Assembly: GCA_964466385.1 (NCBI GenBank) | Contig: CAYXNM010000115.1 | Span: 1-8,104 of the forward strand | Source of the DNA: UBA5972 sp964466385 | GTDB lineage: Bacteria; Pseudomonadota; Alphaproteobacteria; Rhodobacterales; Rhodobacteraceae | Direction of reading: 5' to 3' | Length of the DNA stretch: 8,104 nucleotides | Part shown: one piece after another, positions 5,775 through 8,104 of the stretch | How the letters are laid out: each line of letters opens with the position of its first letter | How positions within the stretch are numbered: the stretch's first letter is position 1 | The notes under the pieces: generated by a model | Told to the model about the DNA's origin: nothing | What the model saw: the letters and a program-made list of their open reading frames with translations, nothing else | The model's database searches: none | Translations under genes and position numbers: made by a program

Positions 5775-7141
5775 TGGGAACGGGTTTCACGATCGCACGT
5801 GCGGTTGCGCTGCGGATTGCGTCGGCTGCGCTGATCTTGTTGCTGGCAATATCGGCGACACGACCGGCAAACGCACAGGCGCTGATCCGCGATGCCGAGA
5901 TCGAGCATACGTTGAAACTGATCGCCCTTCCGTTGCTGAAATCCGCAGGGGTCAGCCCCGGTTCGATCGAGATCCTTGTTGTTGATGACGGTTCGCTCAA
6001 CGCGTTCGTGGTGAACAGCCACGCGATTTTCATTCACGCCGGCATGATCGCGCGGATGCGCACAATCGAAATGCTGCAAGCCGTGATGGCGCACGAACTG
6101 GCGCACATTACCAGCGGTCATATCATGCGCCGCTCGCTCAACCAGCAAAACGCGCAGTCGGCGATGGGCATCGGCATCCTTCTTGGGCTGGCCACGGGCG
6201 TTTTAAGCGGGAACGGCGAGGCGGCCTCGGGCATTGCGCTTGGCACCGCGGGCAGTGCCGTTCGTAATTTTCTGGCCCATTCGCGTGCCGAGGAGACGAC
6301 TGCGGACAAGATCGGCGCGCGCTATATGGCGCGTGCAGGCATTGATCCCGCCGCCGCCGCTGACGTTCTGGAAATCTTTCGCGGGCAGGAGGCGCTTTCG
6401 GCCGGTCGGCGCGATCCTTATGCGCGCTCGCACCCGCTCAGCCGGGACCGCATCCGATCACTCAAGGCCGAGATTGCCGTGTTTGAAGGGTTGAAAACCC
6501 GTTCTGACAAGTCCCTGGAATACTGGCACGCAAGGATGAAAGCGAAATTCCGGGGGTTTCGCGGCAATCCGGCTTATGTCCTGCGACACGTCAAGGCATC
6601 GGACAAGTCCGAGGCCGCCGCCCTCACACGGGCCATCGCTTTTCACCGTCAGGGCAACACCAAAAAGGCGATTGCGGCGATGAACGTTTTGCTCAAGGCT
6701 CGACCGAAAGACGCCTATTATCACGAACTCAACGGTCAGATCCTGCTCGAAGGGCGCCAGACCGGCGCCGCCGTCCGATCCTATCGGACAGCGGCCGATC
6801 TCAGCAGAAACGCGCCGCTTGTACTGGCGGGGTACGGGCGCGCGTTGTTGTCGCTCAAAACCAAGGCGGGTGACAGAAAAGCGCTGGAAATACTGCGCCG
6901 GGCAAGGCAAAAGGATGCGCGCGACGCACGCATGCTGCGCGATCTGGCCGTGGCGTGGGCAAAATCGGGGAACAACGGCATGGCCAGCCTTGTGACCGCT
7001 GAACGGTACGCTCTGTTGGGGCGGTTCCAGGATGCGCTGACTAACGCGCAAAGGGCCGAAGGTCTGTTGCCGCGCGGTTCGTCCGGCTGGTTGCGGGCCG
7101 GGGATATTATCGCGGGGTCCAAATCCGCAAAGAAACGATAG
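5774..7141 (+). CDS. M48 family zinc metalloprotease with C-terminal TPR-like helices (BepA-like)
   Basis: This exported peptidase resembles BepA/YfgC and Loi, which degrade or assist outer-membrane proteins stalled in assembly. From the ATG at 5774 it has 455 residues. The first 34 form a signal peptide (two arginines, a long hydrophobic core, ANA cleavage motif). The zinc site is H107-E-L-A-H111, with the third ligand E174 in ETTAD, the family's ExxAD motif. A glycine-rich hydrophobic stretch (about 130-160) separates them, as is common in this family. From about residue 270 to the end, amphipathic helix pairs of TPR type are visible (AIAFHRQGNTKKAIAAMN, then YHELNGQILLEGRQTGAAV). The reading frame is open further upstream, with ATGs at 5618 and 5711. 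I chose 5774 because it puts the signal peptide at the N-terminus and has AAAAGG three bases before it. Dividing from the aminotransferase by 61 bp, it is the first gene of an operon with the DsbA-like gene. Confidence 0.93.
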   Translation: MGTGFTIARAVALRIASAALILLLAISATRPANAQALIRDAEIEHTLKLIALPLLKSAGVSPGSIEILVVDDGSLNAFVVNSHAIFIHAGMIARMRTIEMLQAVMAHELAHITSGHIMRRSLNQQNAQSAMGIGILLGLATGVLSGNGEAASGIALGTAGSAVRNFLAHSRAEETTADKIGARYMARAGIDPAAAADVLEIFRGQEALSAGRRDPYARSHPLSRDRIRSLKAEIAVFEGLKTRSDKSLEYWHARMKAKFRGFRGNPAYVLRHVKASDKSEAAALTRAIAFHRQGNTKKAIAAMNVLLKARPKDAYYHELNGQILLEGRQTGAAVRSYRTAADLSRNAPLVLAGYGRALLSLKTKAGDRKALEILRRARQKDARDARMLRDLAVAWAKSGNNGMASLVTAERYALLGRFQDALTNAQRAEGLLPRGSSGWLRAGDIIAGSKSAKKR

Positions 7142-7145
7142 GAAA
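7140..7145 (+). promoter_or_regulatory. Ribosome binding site overlapping the M48 stop codon
   Basis: AGGAAA shares its AG with the TAG stop of the protease gene and lies eight bases before the ATG at 7154. The overlap fixes the start of the DsbA-like gene and suggests translational coupling within one transcript. Confidence 0.7.
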
Positions 7146-7153
7146 CAAAGACC

Positions 7154-7966
7154 ATGCGCCCAATCATTGCAAGCCTGCTGACCGCCGCCGCTTTGCTCGT
7201 GGCATTCACGCTTTATCAAGGCGAGGCGACCAGCCCGCCGACCCCGGCCGCTTCGTCGGGAACCGCCGGCACCACCGATTTGACCGCCCTGAGTGTCGAC
7301 GAAAAGGCAGCCTTCCGCAGCGAGGTGCGCGCCTATCTTCTGGAAAGCCCCGAAGTTCTGATGGAAGCCATTCAGGTGCTCGAAGCGCGCCAGCAGCAGC
7401 AACAGGCGCAGGATGCGCTGAGCATGGTCGCCGACAATTCACAGGCGATTTTCAACGATGGCTATAGCTGGATTGGCGGAAACCCCGATGGCGATGTCAC
7501 GCTGGTCGAGTTTCAGGACTACCGCTGTACCTATTGTCGGCGCGCCCACGCCGAAATCCGCGCGCTGGTCGAAAATGACGGAAACATCCGCCTGATCGTC
7601 AAGGAATTCCCAATTCTGGGGGAACAATCGCTGTTGTCCTCGCGGCTGGCGATTGCCACGCTGCGCATTGCCGGACCCGAGGCCTATGTCACGCTTGCCG
7701 ACTTTCTGATCACGTTCAACGGCAATCTTACGGAAAAGACAATGACCGCCATCCTTGAAAAACAAGGGCTGGAGGCAGCGCCCATTGTCGCCTACATGGA
7801 CGATGCGGCCGTTGCGGCGCAGATTGGCAGCGTGCATGACCTGGCAGGCAAGCTTCAGATTTCGGGCACGCCCACGTTCGTTCTGGGTCAGGAAATCCTG
7901 CGCGGGTACGTGCCACAGGCCACCATGCTTGAAATGGTCAAAGGTGTTCGCGCAGACAACGGTTAA
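7154..7966 (+). CDS. DsbA/ScsC-like thiol:disulfide oxidoreductase, periplasmic
   Basis: This is a thioredoxin-fold protein of 270 residues that makes or reshuffles disulfide bonds in the periplasm. Residues 1-20 form a hydrophobic export segment without an obvious AxA cleavage site, so it could stay as a membrane anchor. A Ser/Pro/Thr-rich linker follows. Residues about 48-90 (VDEKAAFRSEVRAYLLESPEVLME, read here in two halves) resemble the N-terminal helical region of ScsC-type proteins, which mediates oligomer formation; it ends in a glutamine run near 80-84. The thioredoxin/DsbA domain contains the redox motif C125-T-Y-C128 and the cis-proline P240 preceded by T239 (GTPTF). CTYC differs from the CPHC of E. 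coli DsbA, so redox behaviour may be closer to an isomerase or reductant, which is inferred. Only 12 nt separate it from the protease gene. No other cysteine is visible in the mature protein. Confidence 0.93.
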   Translation: MRPIIASLLTAAALLVAFTLYQGEATSPPTPAASSGTAGTTDLTALSVDEKAAFRSEVRAYLLESPEVLMEAIQVLEARQQQQQAQDALSMVADNSQAIFNDGYSWIGGNPDGDVTLVEFQDYRCTYCRRAHAEIRALVENDGNIRLIVKEFPILGEQSLLSSRLAIATLRIAGPEAYVTLADFLITFNGNLTEKTMTAILEKQGLEAAPIVAYMDDAAVAAQIGSVHDLAGKLQISGTPTFVLGQEILRGYVPQATMLEMVKGVRADNG

Positions 7967-7976
7967 GGCGGTAATT

Positions 7977-8030
7977 GCCCCAAAAGGGGCCGAAAAAACC
8001 AACGAGGTTCTTTTCTCGCGGCGTTTTTGG
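7977..8030 (+). terminator. Tandem hairpins after the DsbA-like gene, possible terminator
   Basis: A 5-bp stem gcccc (7977-7981) / ggggc (7986-7990) with an AAAA loop starts 10 nt after the stop codon. A second, longer imperfect hairpin pairs 7990-8000 with 8020-8030 (A-rich side against the T-run 8024-8028) and encloses cgag (8003-8006) with ctcg (8015-8018). The T-run could serve as the release tract, but it lies six bases after the inner stem and is itself partly paired, so this is not a textbook intrinsic terminator. Confidence 0.35.
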
Positions 8031-8031
8031 G

Positions 8032-8037
8032 TATAGT
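8032..8037 (+). promoter_or_regulatory. Possible -10 box of a downstream gene
   Basis: TATAGT matches five of six -10 positions and lies 63 nt before the ATG at the right edge. No recognisable -35 is found 16-18 nt upstream; the region there is T-rich and inside the hairpin. Weak support. Confidence 0.25.
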
Positions 8038-8100
8038 GAAGATCAACACGGGTCGACCGGCGCGAAAGGATTTGCGCGGGCCAAAACCATCGAGGGTTCC

Positions 8101-8104
8101 ATGG
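8101..8104 (+). CDS. Possible start of a further gene, cut by the window edge
   Basis: The window ends in ATGG. A good ribosome binding site, GAGGG (8092-8096), sits four bases before the ATG at 8101. Together with the upstream -10-like box this suggests the next gene starts here on the same strand. Only one codon is visible, so no function can be given. Confidence 0.4.

Noticed and set aside
6458..7402. 314-codon open frame on the minus strand across the protease and dsbA-like genes
   Set aside because: It is antisense to two well-supported genes, with no recognisable domain and a composition typical of a shadow frame.

Overview
The window looks like the chromosome of a Rhodobacterales (Roseobacter-group) alphaproteobacterium. 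The evidence is high GC content, an RNase E with a large acidic insertion inside its S1 domain and a C-terminal Gly-Trp-Trp tail, and the amidase/rne head-to-head arrangement I recall from that group. The taxonomic call comes from protein resemblance, not a search. I see no mobile element, CRISPR array, tRNA, rRNA, prophage or sign of recent transfer. It reads as conserved housekeeping DNA.

Layout. Positions 1-210 are non-coding as far as I can see. They carry an 11-bp inverted repeat and a consensus-like -35 on the minus strand, probably the leader of a minus-strand gene beyond the left edge. Positions 211-1443 (minus) encode a periplasmic AMIN + Amidase_3 N-acetylmuramoyl-L-alanine amidase. 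Positions 1444-1886 form a divergent promoter region and a long, hairpin-rich leader ahead of rne. Positions 1887-4532 (plus) encode RNase E. A 28-nt gap separates it from a convergent minus-strand class I/II aminotransferase (4561-5712). Sixty-one bases beyond that gene's start, and diverging from it, begins a two-gene plus-strand operon. It holds an M48 metalloprotease with C-terminal TPR-like helices (5774-7141) and a DsbA/ScsC-like thiol oxidoreductase (7154-7966). The last 138 bases hold a composite hairpin, a possible -10 box and a well-placed ribosome binding site and ATG at the right edge, probably the next gene.

How the genes fit together. Three products are exported: the amidase (peptidoglycan splitting), the M48 protease (BepA-like outer-membrane protein quality control) and the DsbA-like protein (disulfide chemistry). 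The protease/oxidoreductase pairing recalls the BepA link to disulfide maturation of the outer-membrane protein LptD. RNase E is the core of the RNA degradosome, and its long structured leader is a plausible site of self-regulation, as known for enterobacterial rne.

I did not find a clearly new biological system. The best candidates for follow-up are the rne leader with a strong hairpin just upstream of the start codon, the inverted repeat inside the divergent amidase/rne promoter region, and the protease-oxidoreductase operon.
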